Positions 35,895-46,127 are shown, counted from the first letter of the stretch. The stretch is 64,000 nucleotides of DNA from Ensifer adhaerens (GCF_000697965.2 NZ_CP015882.1:1-64000), one strand, 5' to 3'. Translations and numbers: made by a program. Notes: generated from the letters alone by a model not told the origin.

Positions 35895-36863
35895 CTAAAC
35901 GGGAGGTGGTCTCATAGGAGGCATGATTTCGGTAAGGGCAAATTTGAAGTATTGTCTGCTGCGCGGAGTGGTTGGACGGAAACCGATTCTGCCAGCCGCG
36001 CGCGCAATCGCTTTTCCATTTGCCCACACTTCCACGAGCCCGTTGTGGTCAGGAAGAAAGCGCACGTGATACACCATCGTGGTCCATGTTCCGAAAACCT
36101 CGGGGAGAGGATGAAAGGTCGTAATGGATATATCGTCGATCGTGCAATCCACTGCCTTGCTGAATCCTCTGATCGGGTCGTAGCGTATCGAGTCTGAAGC
36201 GTGTCCTATCGATAAGACGGTCGATTTTTCCGGGACGGACGACGGTGGTGCAAGCACGTCGTGTTCACCGCCATGTCCAATCTCATCTGATGACGATGCT
36301 TCGGTCGCTACGAGAATACGGCATTGAGCATCAGCTGGATTTCGGCCAGGTCGATCATTGTCCTGCTCAATGGTGATCGTAAACGTGCGATTGGTAAAAC
36401 GCTGAGCCAGCACAGGACTGGCATCCAGTGGACCGCTTGTTTGTTTCCACTGACCAATCACCGTTCGGTCCGCTCCCGGGACGACACTGTCATCCACATA
36501 CATGTCGAAGCGGTACCAAATATCTGTTCCCAACGGCAGCCAAACGCTGTCCTCTTCCCAGAGTTCAGCCCGCTCGTTCCGGCCGTCAGGCTCGTAATTG
36601 CCGTCGGCATCACGGCAACCGGAATGGGTTGCTGCCGGAGCAAAGGCTTGAATGCCGAGTCTCGGCCTCACCGTCGCAGTCATAGCTGTTCTTGCCTCAC
36701 CAGGGACTTTCCCGAAAGAGAAACTATTTTCGTCCCGATGGCAGACAAACCAGATTGATGACGGTTCCAGTTGGGAAAAGTCGTCCGAGAGTGTTTTGAT
36801 GCATGACGAACAAACAGATGAAATGCCGAGCATTGAGAGCGAAAGAATGAAATACTTGACCAT
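35895..36863 (-). CDS. Secreted polysaccharide lyase (heparin lyase I-like), copy 1
   Basis: The 322-residue protein starts MVKYFILSLSMLGISSVCSS, an export signal with a possible lipobox Cys. The family features are GRNERAELWEEDSVW, then TVIGQWKQTSG, SPVLAQRFTNRTFTITIEQDN and the C-terminal TTMVYHVRFLPDHNGLVEVW, which form the jelly-roll of heparin-lyase-like enzymes. It would cleave an acidic polysaccharide outside the cytoplasm. Substrate is unknown. The frame extends to a TTG at 36878. A paralogous gene lies at 46124-47137. Confidence 0.75.
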   Translation of the reverse strand: MVKYFILSLSMLGISSVCSSCIKTLSDDFSQLEPSSIWFVCHRDENSFSFGKVPGEARTAMTATVRPRLGIQAFAPAATHSGCRDADGNYEPDGRNERAELWEEDSVWLPLGTDIWYRFDMYVDDSVVPGADRTVIGQWKQTSGPLDASPVLAQRFTNRTFTITIEQDNDRPGRNPADAQCRILVATEASSSDEIGHGGEHDVLAPPSSVPEKSTVLSIGHASDSIRYDPIRGFSKAVDCTIDDISITTFHPLPEVFGTWTTMVYHVRFLPDHNGLVEVWANGKAIARAAGRIGFRPTTPRSRQYFKFALTEIMPPMRPPPV

Positions 36864-37153
36864 ATCGTCAGGACCCAAGTCACGTTTTCTGTTGACGCAA
36901 TAAGCGATCTTTCGAACCGTCCGCCTGATAATTTCTCTTTCTATAATGGAGGTTCATATAAGTATTCAGCAAGGGTTATTTTGGTCAGACCCATATTGTC
37001 GTACGCCAACGATATCGATGCTATATAATGGCCGGCTATGATTGAGAGTGTATCGTAGAATATAACTGTAAGCCGTCGCTGCCAAACGGAGAGAACGATC
37101 CTTCGTGTGATTTCCAGGGCGGAGGAAACAACGCGGCTATCTCCTTTTCTGGT

Positions 37154-39049
37154 CTATTTTCCGCAATACATATCCTTATAGAAAAGGTGTTCAGTTTCAC
37201 TGAACCGTTCACCCGAATTGTCGAAGCAGAAACGCTTGGGCAGGATCCTGAACAGATACCGCCTCCCGCATGCCGCCGGGATATCCACCGAATACAATCG
37301 AGCGACGTTGGAGGGCAGGGGATCTGTCCATTTTTTATGCCCGACGAAGGAAACGTCTTTGAGGAGCGTCGCAGATCCAGAGCGGCCGACGCCTCCTGCT
37401 TCTGCGACAAAGTCCTTTCCTTTCCCCTCGTCGATCGTTGGGTATTCGTGCTGAGTCGGTGGTCCGCGGACCAAAGGCACGTCGGTCGTCTCGAATGCCA
37501 CGTTGAAACGTACGTCGTCGCGGGCCGGTACGTAGCCGTAGCCGTTCAGGTACTTCCATGAAAGGCGCAAGATCATTCGCGCACCACTCGCAGCGGCGGG
37601 TTGGGAGTGGACATCGGCCGAAAAGTCCACCGGCACGAAGGTATCCCCGCCGCCGCCGGGGGGCGGGCACTGCGTGAACAGCGGCTTGTATCCACATTCT
37701 GCTTCTCCGAGGCCCCATGCGCATTGGCTAAGGCGCAACCAGTCTTCTTCATTGAGTGTGCGGACGCCTCTCCACAGATTGCCACCATGTTCGGGTACCA
37801 TCCAGGGGCTGATCCGGCCCGCTCCAGAGGCGGAGGCCCATTCGGTCCTGTGGTTCTGCACGAGCCCGAGAGCTATCTTCTGCGCGAAGAGGGCCGCGTT
37901 CTGCATCACCGTCGCGCTCGTGATGACAGGCGTCTTCCCAGTGGCGTCGGCGGCAAAGCGGCGCCCCGACTCCAGCGTCGTAAGGCTGTGGCAGTCCGAG
38001 CACGGATGGCCGTCTATCAAGAAGGACTTGGCGCCAAGCAGCGTGCCGGCATGGGCGGCCGCGTATCCTGAACCAATCACGCGAAACGGCAGCTCCTGCC
38101 TCGAAACGCGGCCAGGAAGGAAGTTACCCATGCCGAACACGGCCCGCCGATCGTGCCTGCTCTCGAAATAGCCGACCCTCGCCTGTTGCATGTGCGGATC
38201 GATGACGGTGGGTTTCTTGTTGTCATGACAGACTACGCAATCGACCTTCGCACTGCCGTCGTATAGTTCTTCAGCAGCTCGCCGCCCGCCAACGTCGCCG
38301 TACGACGTCCCTCCGGGTGGGGGGAAGCGGTCCCTCCAGTTGAACACGGAGCGGTCCTTCCGGCCGTCGAGGAATGCGATTTCACCCGTGACATCGTTGA
38401 ACCCGATCGCGCTGTAGCGGGAGAACCGTGGATCCGTCTCCGTCCAGTAGGAATCCGCCTCGATTTCCAGGCTCTCGGACGATTTCCGGCAGAGGAACAG
38501 CCACTGCACATGGTTGCGCGTGATCCGCCCGACCCGCGAGTTCATTGCACAGAAAGTCACGTCCCCGGCGAGCGAAGGCTTGTCACAGCGGTCGACGACA
38601 GTCGTCCACTTCACTAGTCGTCCTTCGACGTCACGGTGCACAAATTCGAGCGGAGCGCCTGCCTTGGAGAGGTTCGGTTCCAGCCTTACAGCGTTTCCGT
38701 CAACCTCGACACCGACCGATCTGGAGTTCGGCCCCGTGCAGACGCCGTCCGGTATGGGGCCGAACACCGATCTGGCCTCGTCGCCGAATTTGGTCACCGG
38801 ATCGGTGCTCGCCGTCGCCGGGGCCCACAACACGTCGCCGTTCCACCGAAGAAGAAGGTCGTACGACGACACGGTCTGCGCAACGACTGTTGCGGCTTTT
38901 GCGTCAGGAGCTGAGAAGGGGCCTGCTTCCTGGATCGGCCTAGCGCGCAGTTCTCGAAGAGCGTCGATCTCCCAGGCAACCAGCAGAAAGACAGCCACCG
39001 CAATCGCCGCGGCAAGATGGACGAGGCGCCTCACGTTTCCTTCCCTCAT
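37154..39049 (-). CDS. Exported cytochrome c-like protein with two CxxCH motifs
   Basis: The 631-residue protein has one N-terminal membrane helix (LVHLAAAIAVAVFLLVAW) and two haem-binding motifs, CVVCH in VDCVVCHDNKKP and CSDCH in GHPCSDCHSLTTL. It is otherwise not recognised. It has a beta-rich N-terminal half, and a proline/glycine-rich stretch (CPPPGGGGDTF) before the C-terminal domain. It probably faces the periplasm. It follows the SnoaL-like gene by 19 bp, so both are likely co-transcribed. The redox partner is unknown. Confidence 0.65.
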   Translation of the reverse strand: MREGNVRRLVHLAAAIAVAVFLLVAWEIDALRELRARPIQEAGPFSAPDAKAATVVAQTVSSYDLLLRWNGDVLWAPATASTDPVTKFGDEARSVFGPIPDGVCTGPNSRSVGVEVDGNAVRLEPNLSKAGAPLEFVHRDVEGRLVKWTTVVDRCDKPSLAGDVTFCAMNSRVGRITRNHVQWLFLCRKSSESLEIEADSYWTETDPRFSRYSAIGFNDVTGEIAFLDGRKDRSVFNWRDRFPPPGGTSYGDVGGRRAAEELYDGSAKVDCVVCHDNKKPTVIDPHMQQARVGYFESRHDRRAVFGMGNFLPGRVSRQELPFRVIGSGYAAAHAGTLLGAKSFLIDGHPCSDCHSLTTLESGRRFAADATGKTPVITSATVMQNAALFAQKIALGLVQNHRTEWASASGAGRISPWMVPEHGGNLWRGVRTLNEEDWLRLSQCAWGLGEAECGYKPLFTQCPPPGGGGDTFVPVDFSADVHSQPAAASGARMILRLSWKYLNGYGYVPARDDVRFNVAFETTDVPLVRGPPTQHEYPTIDEGKGKDFVAEAGGVGRSGSATLLKDVSFVGHKKWTDPLPSNVARLYSVDIPAACGRRYLFRILPKRFCFDNSGERFSETEHLFYKDMYCGK

Positions 39050-39068
39050 TTGCGGCCTTCACAGATGA

Positions 39069-39650
39069 TCAACGTGCGCTGGCCTGAATCCCGGACTGGG
39101 AGGGGGCGACCTTGAGGATAACGAACTTCATCAAATCGCCGTCCTTCTTGATCGTCGCGTATAGCCTGGCCGTGTAGTCAAGTTGCGCCGCGCTGACCCC
39201 GATCGTCTCAATGGTCACCTGGATCGTCAAGGCAACCTCGAAGGTACCGTCGTCTCTCTTCCCAATCAGGATGCTGCTAAGCACTCGGGTGGCGCTGGAG
39301 TTCGTGGCGGCAAGGTTCGCGAACATTGTTTGGAATTGCTTGGCCAGCGACCCTGCCGAAACGGCAAGCACGGCATTCACATTGCCCGGGTCGCAGTGGA
39401 AGTACTGTCCCGTGTCGACAAACAAAGCGGCCAGCCCGTTGAAATCGCGGTTGTCCATCGTCCACGCATACTGGGAGAGCAGGTCTATCACGTCGCGCCG
39501 CTCCTCCGGCGTGGGCGCGACCAATGACCCGCCGCGGTAATCCCTCCAAGGCATCTGACTTGCCCCGGGGCATTCGTTGGCCGCGAATGCAGGCGAGGCC
39601 GCAAGTAACGAGAGAAGGGCTACAGCCCCGTAAAACTTACATTCTTTCAC
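39069..39650 (-). CDS. Exported SnoaL-like (NTF2 fold) protein
   Basis: The 193-residue protein begins with a GTG (VKECKFYGAVALLSLLAA) preceded by AGGAGGGG. A signal peptide ends near SPAFAANE. The mature part has the cone-fold pattern RRDVIDLLSQYAWTMDNRDF, then GLAALFVDTGQYF and LDYTARLYATIKKDG, typical of SnoaL/NTF2-like domains that bind or isomerise small molecules. The frame extends to 39755, but the signal peptide decides this start. It is upstream of the cytochrome-like gene in one operon. Confidence 0.7.
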   Translation of the reverse strand: MKECKFYGAVALLSLLAASPAFAANECPGASQMPWRDYRGGSLVAPTPEERRDVIDLLSQYAWTMDNRDFNGLAALFVDTGQYFHCDPGNVNAVLAVSAGSLAKQFQTMFANLAATNSSATRVLSSILIGKRDDGTFEVALTIQVTIETIGVSAAQLDYTARLYATIKKDGDLMKFVILKVAPSQSGIQASAR

Positions 39651-39889
39651 GTTGACCCCTCCTGTGCTGCCGTCGAGGGGTCCGGGCCGTTCACTACGCC
39701 ATTCCATACCATGCACTACGAACGGACCGCACCAATCGCTCTCGCAGCACTGCAAGTATACGCGGCCACACCATGTGGACGCGCCTAGAATAAACTCAAA
39801 TTGTTGAATGGCATTGGTTAGGAGAGTAGCTTGAACTTAAGAAATGCGCAAGTTGAGTTACTCCTCTATTTCAACTGGGTGGGCCCGCG

Positions 39890-42800
39890 ATGAACGACGT
39901 CACCACATGGCTGGCCGAGATCGGGTTGCCGCATTTGGCGGACAAATTCGTCGACGCACAAATCGACTTTGACACGCTTGCGCTGCTTTCTGATCAGGAT
40001 TTGCGCGAACTCGGCGTCCCCTTGGGGCCCCGCCGCAAGCTGCTTGCAGCGATCGCTGCGCTCGGCAATTCTGCGCGGCAGTCCGGGGGGTATCGGACTC
40101 CAGTCGAACGGCGGCAGCTGACGATCCTGGTGGGCGATATGGTCGGCTCGACCGAGTATGCCTCCAGGCTCGACCCTGAGGACTTCAGCCAGCTCACACA
40201 GACATTCCTTTCGCGTTGCAGCGGGCTTGCAAGGTCGCACGGGGGGTTCGTTGCCAACTATGTCGGTGACGCGCTGCAGGTCCTGTTCGGCTTCCCTGCG
40301 GCGGAGGAGAACGATGCCGAGCGCGCGATACAGTTGGCGCTCGACATCGTGACAACCGTGCCACAGATGGAGACGCCGGACGGTTCGCGACTGAGCGTGA
40401 GGATAGGGGTTGCAAGCGGTCTGGTCGTCGTCGGCGATATTGAGGGTGCGCCTGCCGGGATTTCAACGGTGGCGTTCGGGCATGTCCCGAATCTCGCGCA
40501 CCGCCTTCAGGCGATTGCCGAACCGAACGGCATCTATGTCGATGAGAACACCTACCAAACAACGGCTGGCGCCGTGGAGTACGCCGATGTCGGCGGGAAA
40601 ACCCTGAAGGGCTTTAGTGGTCCCATTCACATCCGGCGCGCCCTCAAGCCGATTGCGAGGCAATACCGCTTTGCGGGGGGACTCCGAGCGACGCCGCTGG
40701 TGGGGAGAAAGAGTGAGTTGCAGGCAGTCGGGACCCTTTGGGACGCCGTGCGAGCTGACGGCAACGGGCGGATCGCATTTATAAGCGGAGAGCCGGGGAT
40801 CGGTAAATCGCGCCTGCTCTATGAGGTTGGCAGAAGCTTTCCCGGATCGAAGGCGCTCGTTGCGCAGTGCGGCCCTGCCTTCACCAACAGCGCGCTTTTT
40901 CCGTTCTTGAGACTGCTGAAGCAGGAGGTTGGCATTACAGAGGACACGCCGATGCCATCTGAGAGGCTGCGGTCCGCTCTGTCGGCTAGTACCGTCCCCT
41001 TGTCGATCTCGTACCCGATCTTCACACGGCTTCTGGCGGTTGAACCGGATTACGAGCCGTCTAGGCTTGCCGCGTCCGAACAGGAGACCGCGATCAGCCA
41101 AGTGTTTTTGGACTGGCTTCGGCAATTGGCGAGCGCCGGGCCCTTGATGCTCTTTGTGGAAGATGAACAATGGATCGATCCTTCCTCCGGCAAGTTCCTC
41201 CAGACGCTCGCCTACGGCGTTGAGCAGTTTCCGGTGTTCCTGCTGGTGACCTCGCGAGAAAGCCGGACGAGGGCCGAGTTCGACAAAGTAGTCACTGTGC
41301 ACCTTGCTCTAGAGCGGTTCTCCCGGGAGGAGGCTGGCGAGTTCGTCCAGCATGTCGTGGAAGGGGACCATCTGTCTTCCGGCGTCATCTCGACGCTTCT
41401 CAGCAAAGCCGAAGGGGTTCCCCTCTATCTGGAGGAACTCGCCCGGTCGGCCCTTATGCTTGCTGCCCATTCGTCCGAACCGTCCGAGACGAAGTCGGAG
41501 AGCGACGTAGCCGTCCCCATCTCGCTCCAGTCCGCGCTCATGTCTCGTCTGGATAAGCTCGGCGCGGTCAAGGCAGTCGCGCAGACTGCGGCTGTGATCG
41601 GCCGGGAATTCGACCTGAAGACGCTCGCTCATGTTGTCGGTCTCTCGAGCGAGGTGTTGCGGCCGCAGATTGAACGCCTTGTCGCGGTAGGGCTCGTCGC
41701 ACCGCAGCCCTTCGGCAACTGGCCCCGTTACTCCTTCTCTCACAGCTTGTTACAGGAGGCCGCCCAGGGGGCCTTGCTCCGGGATCGGCGGCGGGAGCTT
41801 CATGCCCTTGTCGCCGAGGCGATCGAGGTAGTCCAACCGAGGACGGTCGTGGAACATCCCGAGATCCTCGCCCAGCATTACCATGCGGCAACGCAGTTTG
41901 AGCGCGCTGCCGAATACTGGCTTAGGGCGGGTAGGAAGCTTGGGGCGACGTGGGCGAAGGTCGAGGCTGCGAACATGTTCTCGAAGGGGATCGAATGTGT
42001 CGGAAAAATGCCGCCGTCGAGGGTACGCGACTGCAAGGAACTGACCCTCGAACTCGAAAGGGGCGACGTCCTTTACGCTGCATACGGATACATGACCGGG
42101 GACGGCAGCGACGCGTACCGGAACGTTATGCGACTGAGCGAGGCTACAGGGGATTCGGAGGCGGCTATCCGGGCACTGGATGGCCTGTTTGGAACTTCGT
42201 TCAACTCCGCCCGGTTCTCTGACGCGGAATGGGCGAGCAACCAGCTCAAGGAGATTGGCCGTAGGGATACCAATATCAAGGCCCTTGTACTCGGGCTGCA
42301 GTTCGGGGGAATGTGCGCTTTCGCACGCGGCAGGTTTCCACAGGCGCGAGAGGTGTTGCTGGAGGCTCTCGAGTACCGCGAACATGCCCATGAGGTCGGA
42401 AGTGACTTTCCAAGCATGTCGATGCTCTATCTCTCGTGGACGCTGCAAATACTTGGGGAGGCCGACGCGGCCATGGAATTGTTCCAAGCGGCTGAAATGG
42501 AGACCCGCGGACAAGCTGACTACCGGCTCGCTGCGTATCTGGGAAACGGTTGCATACTGATGTCTCTTCGCCAGGACGTTGCGACGCTCGCGCGGCTGGT
42601 GGACGAACTCGTGCCACTCGCGACACGCAACGGGTTCCAGCTTTGGCTCAACTTCGCTTCGTTTTTTTCCGGGTGGGTCAAGGCCGCAAGCAGCCAGGAC
42701 GCTTCCGGCCTCGCACAGATGAAGCACATTTGCGACAACATGGGTGATCAGGAGGTCGATAAGACATGCTATCTGGGCGTACTTACAGATAGCTATCTTC

Positions 42801-43054
42801 GAATGGGACGGATTGGCGAGGCAGCGGCTGCGCTTGACCAGGGATTGGATCTCGCAGGACGTACCGGCGAGCACTACTACATGCCTGAGCTGCTTCGTTT
42901 AAGAGGAGAATTGCTGAGGCAAACGGGTCGGACCGCGGACGCCAAGAGATTGTTTGAGGAGGCGATTTCTTTCGCAAGCGATCAGGGGGCCAAGGCATGG
43001 GAGGCGAGAGCCAAGCAGTCACTTGATTTGCTTTCGTCTGACCCGCCAAGATAG
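39890..43054 (+). CDS. SAM - class III cyclase - AAA ATPase - TPR protein
   Basis: The 1054-residue protein starts with a SAM domain (WLAEIGLPHLADKFVDAQID, residues 5-60). A class III cyclase domain follows (about 75-250) with metal Asp residues in LVGDMVGSTE and NYVGDALQVLFG, and the Asn and Arg of PNLAHRLQAIAEP. Then comes a STAND/AAA-type ATPase (FISGEPGIGKSRLL; Walker B LMLFVEDEQWID), and TPR-like helices fill the C-terminal 400 residues. The usual Lys of the KYxGDG motif is Asn here, and GETPNL is replaced by GHVPNL. The substrate pocket is thus altered, and cyclase activity is uncertain. Confidence 0.85.
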   Translation: MNDVTTWLAEIGLPHLADKFVDAQIDFDTLALLSDQDLRELGVPLGPRRKLLAAIAALGNSARQSGGYRTPVERRQLTILVGDMVGSTEYASRLDPEDFSQLTQTFLSRCSGLARSHGGFVANYVGDALQVLFGFPAAEENDAERAIQLALDIVTTVPQMETPDGSRLSVRIGVASGLVVVGDIEGAPAGISTVAFGHVPNLAHRLQAIAEPNGIYVDENTYQTTAGAVEYADVGGKTLKGFSGPIHIRRALKPIARQYRFAGGLRATPLVGRKSELQAVGTLWDAVRADGNGRIAFISGEPGIGKSRLLYEVGRSFPGSKALVAQCGPAFTNSALFPFLRLLKQEVGITEDTPMPSERLRSALSASTVPLSISYPIFTRLLAVEPDYEPSRLAASEQETAISQVFLDWLRQLASAGPLMLFVEDEQWIDPSSGKFLQTLAYGVEQFPVFLLVTSRESRTRAEFDKVVTVHLALERFSREEAGEFVQHVVEGDHLSSGVISTLLSKAEGVPLYLEELARSALMLAAHSSEPSETKSESDVAVPISLQSALMSRLDKLGAVKAVAQTAAVIGREFDLKTLAHVVGLSSEVLRPQIERLVAVGLVAPQPFGNWPRYSFSHSLLQEAAQGALLRDRRRELHALVAEAIEVVQPRTVVEHPEILAQHYHAATQFERAAEYWLRAGRKLGATWAKVEAANMFSKGIECVGKMPPSRVRDCKELTLELERGDVLYAAYGYMTGDGSDAYRNVMRLSEATGDSEAAIRALDGLFGTSFNSARFSDAEWASNQLKEIGRRDTNIKALVLGLQFGGMCAFARGRFPQAREVLLEALEYREHAHEVGSDFPSMSMLYLSWTLQILGEADAAMELFQAAEMETRGQADYRLAAYLGNGCILMSLRQDVATLARLVDELVPLATRNGFQLWLNFASFFSGWVKAASSQDASGLAQMKHICDNMGDQEVDKTCYLGVLTDSYLRMGRIGEAAAALDQGLDLAGRTGEHYYMPELLRLRGELLRQTGRTADAKRLFEEAISFASDQGAKAWEARAKQSLDLLSSDPPR

Positions 43055-43069
43055 AAGACGCAGAATTGG

Positions 43070-43088
43070 GGTACGGTGTGCCCGTACC
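43070..43088 (+). terminator. Hairpin after the cyclase gene
   Basis: GGTACGG pairs perfectly with CCGTACC around a 5-nt loop, 16 bp after the stop codon. There is no T-run, so termination is plausible but not certain. Confidence 0.4.
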
Positions 43089-43298
43089 GCCGCTGACTGA
43101 CCACTTGCCAATTGGCAGCGCCTCGTGGGTCCTGGCGACGATGATGTGGCGGCGCGCTGCGCAATCTTTCCGTCGGGTGTGAGCGGTGCCATTTCCCCAA
43201 TCGACGCGCCCTTGGGCGAATGCGTTGGATGGCTCGTCATGGGCACGACGACCGTTTGGTCTCGCGGGTTTCCTACTGCACCACCCGATTGTTTCTTT

Positions 43299-44807
43299 CT
43301 AGTGGCAGGTGCCGCGCGCGCAGAGGCCGCAGTTGAAAAGTCGGCGCTCAAGGCGCGCGCCCCCGTCGATCTTGACGAGTGCGTGGGTTTTTGTCTTGTG
43401 GTTGCGCACCAGACGGCGCTCCGGGTCGACGACCGTGCCGTAGTCGATCTGGCCACTCATGAAGAGGTCGTCGACGAAGGCCTTCGCCGCCGCAGTTCCG
43501 CTCTGGGGTGCGATTGGCTCGGCATTGAAGCCGGCGGACGTCACGTCAAATTCGCGCGGCTCGGCCGCGGCCTCCACGAAGAGCACGCCGTCGATGCCAT
43601 ACTGGGATGCCGGTAGCCCGACCATCGGTAGGGGCACTCGCTCGGCCATAGCCGATTTCGCAGGGGCGGTGAGCGATTTGACCTTAGCCATCATTGGCAG
43701 CGAGGACGCGGATTGCAGGGAAAGGATGCTTCTTCCCACGAACACGCCCCTGGCGATCGACGAATAGGTCGGGTCTGCCTGAGCCGCGATCACCATATTT
43801 GCAGCGACTTGGGCGTAGCAGTTGGTGACAACTGGTGACGACCACTTCAAACCTTGAACGAGAAATCCGGCGAGGTCGTCGGCAACGGCAAGAAACTCTG
43901 TCTCGGTTGGTGCCCCCGGATTGGCCGCCTTCGCAGCGAGCGAAACCCCGAGAATCTCGAAGAAGGCGCCCGTGAATATACGCGAGAAGGAGTGCGGCTT
44001 CGACGAAAGCTGCGACAGGGGCGCTGCACTCGGGAGCGTCATAGGGTCCTGATAATTGAACGAGTTGACCGCACTGCGCAGGCAGTCCGCCTCAGCCAGG
44101 CCTGGATCCTGCGCGCGGAGAGCGCTTCCGAGCTGCTCCGCGAGCCTTGAGAGACGCGACGTCGTGTACAGGTTTCCGTCACTGACGGCGAGGACAGCGG
44201 TCCGCAGCGATGGAATCTGGATGGCCGACATCAAGGCGCTGATGTCGCCGAAGGACTCATGAAAGGCCGCGATCTCCGTGCTGGCGACGCCCCATAGCTC
44301 GGGCATGAAAGCGTCAAGCACAGCGTGGCCTACCTCGTGACAGCTTACGTCGGGGCTTTCGCAGGTGAAGACCGTTCCAGTCACACCCGGACCGTGGAAG
44401 AAGTTCAACCCAGTACGATTGTAGTTGGCGTCTAGCTCGAATCCATTGTCGAGCACGACGTTGAGGCTCGGTCCCCCTTGCCATTGCGTCAGCGGTACCC
44501 GTTGCGCCCAATAATCGGCGCCTCGCCTCAACGCGGCCGCGGTCGCCCAGTAACGGAACTCGTACGTTCCGTGTGCGTATACGGCAGGCGGCGGCCCCCC
44601 CGTTGGGAACGAGAACGCAAGGGGAAGCTTGGAAAGATCCGGTGTTGGTACCGTCAGACCTACAGCCGTTTCAGGATCGTCCTCCCACGAGCCCACCGTT
44701 CCGGTGGGCGCGGGGGAAGATACATTCGTGTTTGTGGCCTTGGTTTTCGCGGTGGCGGTTGCCGGCGTCGTCGGAGCTCTTTTGGATTTCCTGAGCGCTT
44801 GAGACAT
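43299..44807 (-). CDS. M4-like zinc metalloprotease
   Basis: The 502-residue protein contains SCHEVGHAVLDAFMPELWG, the HExxH zinc site. EIAAFHESFGDISALMSAI follows, matching the Glu ligand position of M4 proteases (usual form NEGISD). The N-terminus is rich in Lys, Thr and Ala with no signal peptide, so export by another route or a cytosolic role is possible. It is third in a minus-strand operon after the polysaccharide lyase and beta-lactamase-like genes (42-bp gap). The frame extends to a GTG at 44834. Confidence 0.7.
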   Translation of the reverse strand: MSQALRKSKRAPTTPATATAKTKATNTNVSSPAPTGTVGSWEDDPETAVGLTVPTPDLSKLPLAFSFPTGGPPPAVYAHGTYEFRYWATAAALRRGADYWAQRVPLTQWQGGPSLNVVLDNGFELDANYNRTGLNFFHGPGVTGTVFTCESPDVSCHEVGHAVLDAFMPELWGVASTEIAAFHESFGDISALMSAIQIPSLRTAVLAVSDGNLYTTSRLSRLAEQLGSALRAQDPGLAEADCLRSAVNSFNYQDPMTLPSAAPLSQLSSKPHSFSRIFTGAFFEILGVSLAAKAANPGAPTETEFLAVADDLAGFLVQGLKWSSPVVTNCYAQVAANMVIAAQADPTYSSIARGVFVGRSILSLQSASSLPMMAKVKSLTAPAKSAMAERVPLPMVGLPASQYGIDGVLFVEAAAEPREFDVTSAGFNAEPIAPQSGTAAAKAFVDDLFMSGQIDYGTVVDPERRLVRNHKTKTHALVKIDGGARLERRLFNCGLCARGTCH

Positions 44808-44849
44808 GCGGATGCCCTTTCCCAAACGTTGCACGTGATTGAACGATAA

Positions 44850-46127
44850 CTAGTTCGGCGAAGTAGAAGCGGTGTGAGGCACTTCTTGCGCCTTCACAGC
44901 AGCGCGCACCAAAGCGTCGTGTGCCCTGAAGGTCAGGCACTCTCTTGCTGATCCATTGCTCCAAGCCCTCCAATCGCTAATTTGGACGACAACGGTCCCG
45001 CTGTCCGGGTAGACGTGGACGAACTGGCCGTCCCGACCGATCGCAGTGAAGTCCGAGTGTCCGCGTCGTCGCCACCAGAAGTATCGGTACTCCAAAGGGC
45101 ACCCGATGTTCTGATAGCGGTTCTCGAGGTCGATCGCGTCGTCGTCGACTGTGTTTGTTCTGGTTGCTATATCGAACCATGCCTCCGGAACAATTTGACT
45201 ACGGCCCACTCTTCCTTTGTTCAGAACGAACACGCCAAATCGTGCGAGATCGCCGGCTTCGGCTTTGAAGCAGCATGGTCCGATCGCAGTTCCGTCCCCG
45301 TCAACGCCCCACGACGCGTCGCCTTGTGCGCCTATGGCGGACCAGATGCCTTTCGCGAGGAAATCAGTGAGGGAGGATGGGGCCACCATGCGCTCCGCAA
45401 CGAGGGCGACGACCGCCGCATCCAGAGCCGAGTAGTTGAAGCTCTCGTCGCCGTCCTCATTTCGCGCTCGATAGCGCCTCGCGAAGTCCCGAACGTTCAT
45501 CTTGAGGTTTCGCACATCTAGACTGAACTGGTTCGCATCGGAGAACAGCCCGTGCCAGCCCAACTCATTCCAACGGACTCCGGAGCGCATGCGTAAAACG
45601 TCTTGCAATGGCACGTTTGCGTACGCGCTTGGGGGAGGAACGTGCATTCGCTCCACAAACCTACCTACAGGCATCTTCAAGATCCGCCTGAAATCGTCGC
45701 GCGTTCTTGCCCCGTAGCGAGTGGCGATCGCATGTCCGATCAAGGTTGAGGTAATCGCCTTTGTTACCGAAGCGATGCCGTAGCGTCGGGTCGGCTCATT
45801 GATCGCCCCCCTTTCGGGGCAGAAGCCATCGTCGCGATTGAAGTATTCCAGGAGGAGGCTGCCTTTCTGCACCACTAGCAAAGCGCACACGCGTGCGTAC
45901 TGCACAAACGTGTTTAGATCACATCGTTTAGATGGCGTGACGTCGCACTCGAATGAGACCTGTTTGATTTCCGCTCCGCGCGCAAAGGAGGAAGCTGACA
46001 TTGGACGATGTATTTTGTCGTTCTCAGTGGCTGCTGCAGATCGAGTGCCGCTTACAAGGATAGCGCATAGGAGTAAGGCTGCTGACAGCGCAAGCGAACA
46101 TGCGCGGCGCGAAGTAAGTCCTCTCAT
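44850..46127 (-). CDS. Secreted class C beta-lactamase-like serine hydrolase
   Basis: The 425-residue protein begins with a signal peptide (RRACSLALSAALLLCAILVS). The Ser-x-x-Lys nucleophile is in YGIASVTKAITSTLIGHA. Later SFNYSALDAAVVALVAER gives the Tyr-x-Ser/Asn-type motif, and DFTAIGRDGQFVHVYPDSG the strand near the third motif. The family includes penicillin-binding proteins, esterases and lactamases, so substrate is open. The start overlaps the polysaccharide lyase stop (ATGA). Confidence 0.8.
   Translation of the reverse strand: MRGLTSRRACSLALSAALLLCAILVSGTRSAAATENDKIHRPMSASSFARGAEIKQVSFECDVTPSKRCDLNTFVQYARVCALLVVQKGSLLLEYFNRDDGFCPERGAINEPTRRYGIASVTKAITSTLIGHAIATRYGARTRDDFRRILKMPVGRFVERMHVPPPSAYANVPLQDVLRMRSGVRWNELGWHGLFSDANQFSLDVRNLKMNVRDFARRYRARNEDGDESFNYSALDAAVVALVAERMVAPSSLTDFLAKGIWSAIGAQGDASWGVDGDGTAIGPCCFKAEAGDLARFGVFVLNKGRVGRSQIVPEAWFDIATRTNTVDDDAIDLENRYQNIGCPLEYRYFWWRRRGHSDFTAIGRDGQFVHVYPDSGTVVVQISDWRAWSNGSARECLTFRAHDALVRAAVKAQEVPHTASTSPN

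Noticed and set aside
41750..42874. 374-codon minus-strand frame
   Set aside because: Antisense to the TPR part of the cyclase protein; no domain.
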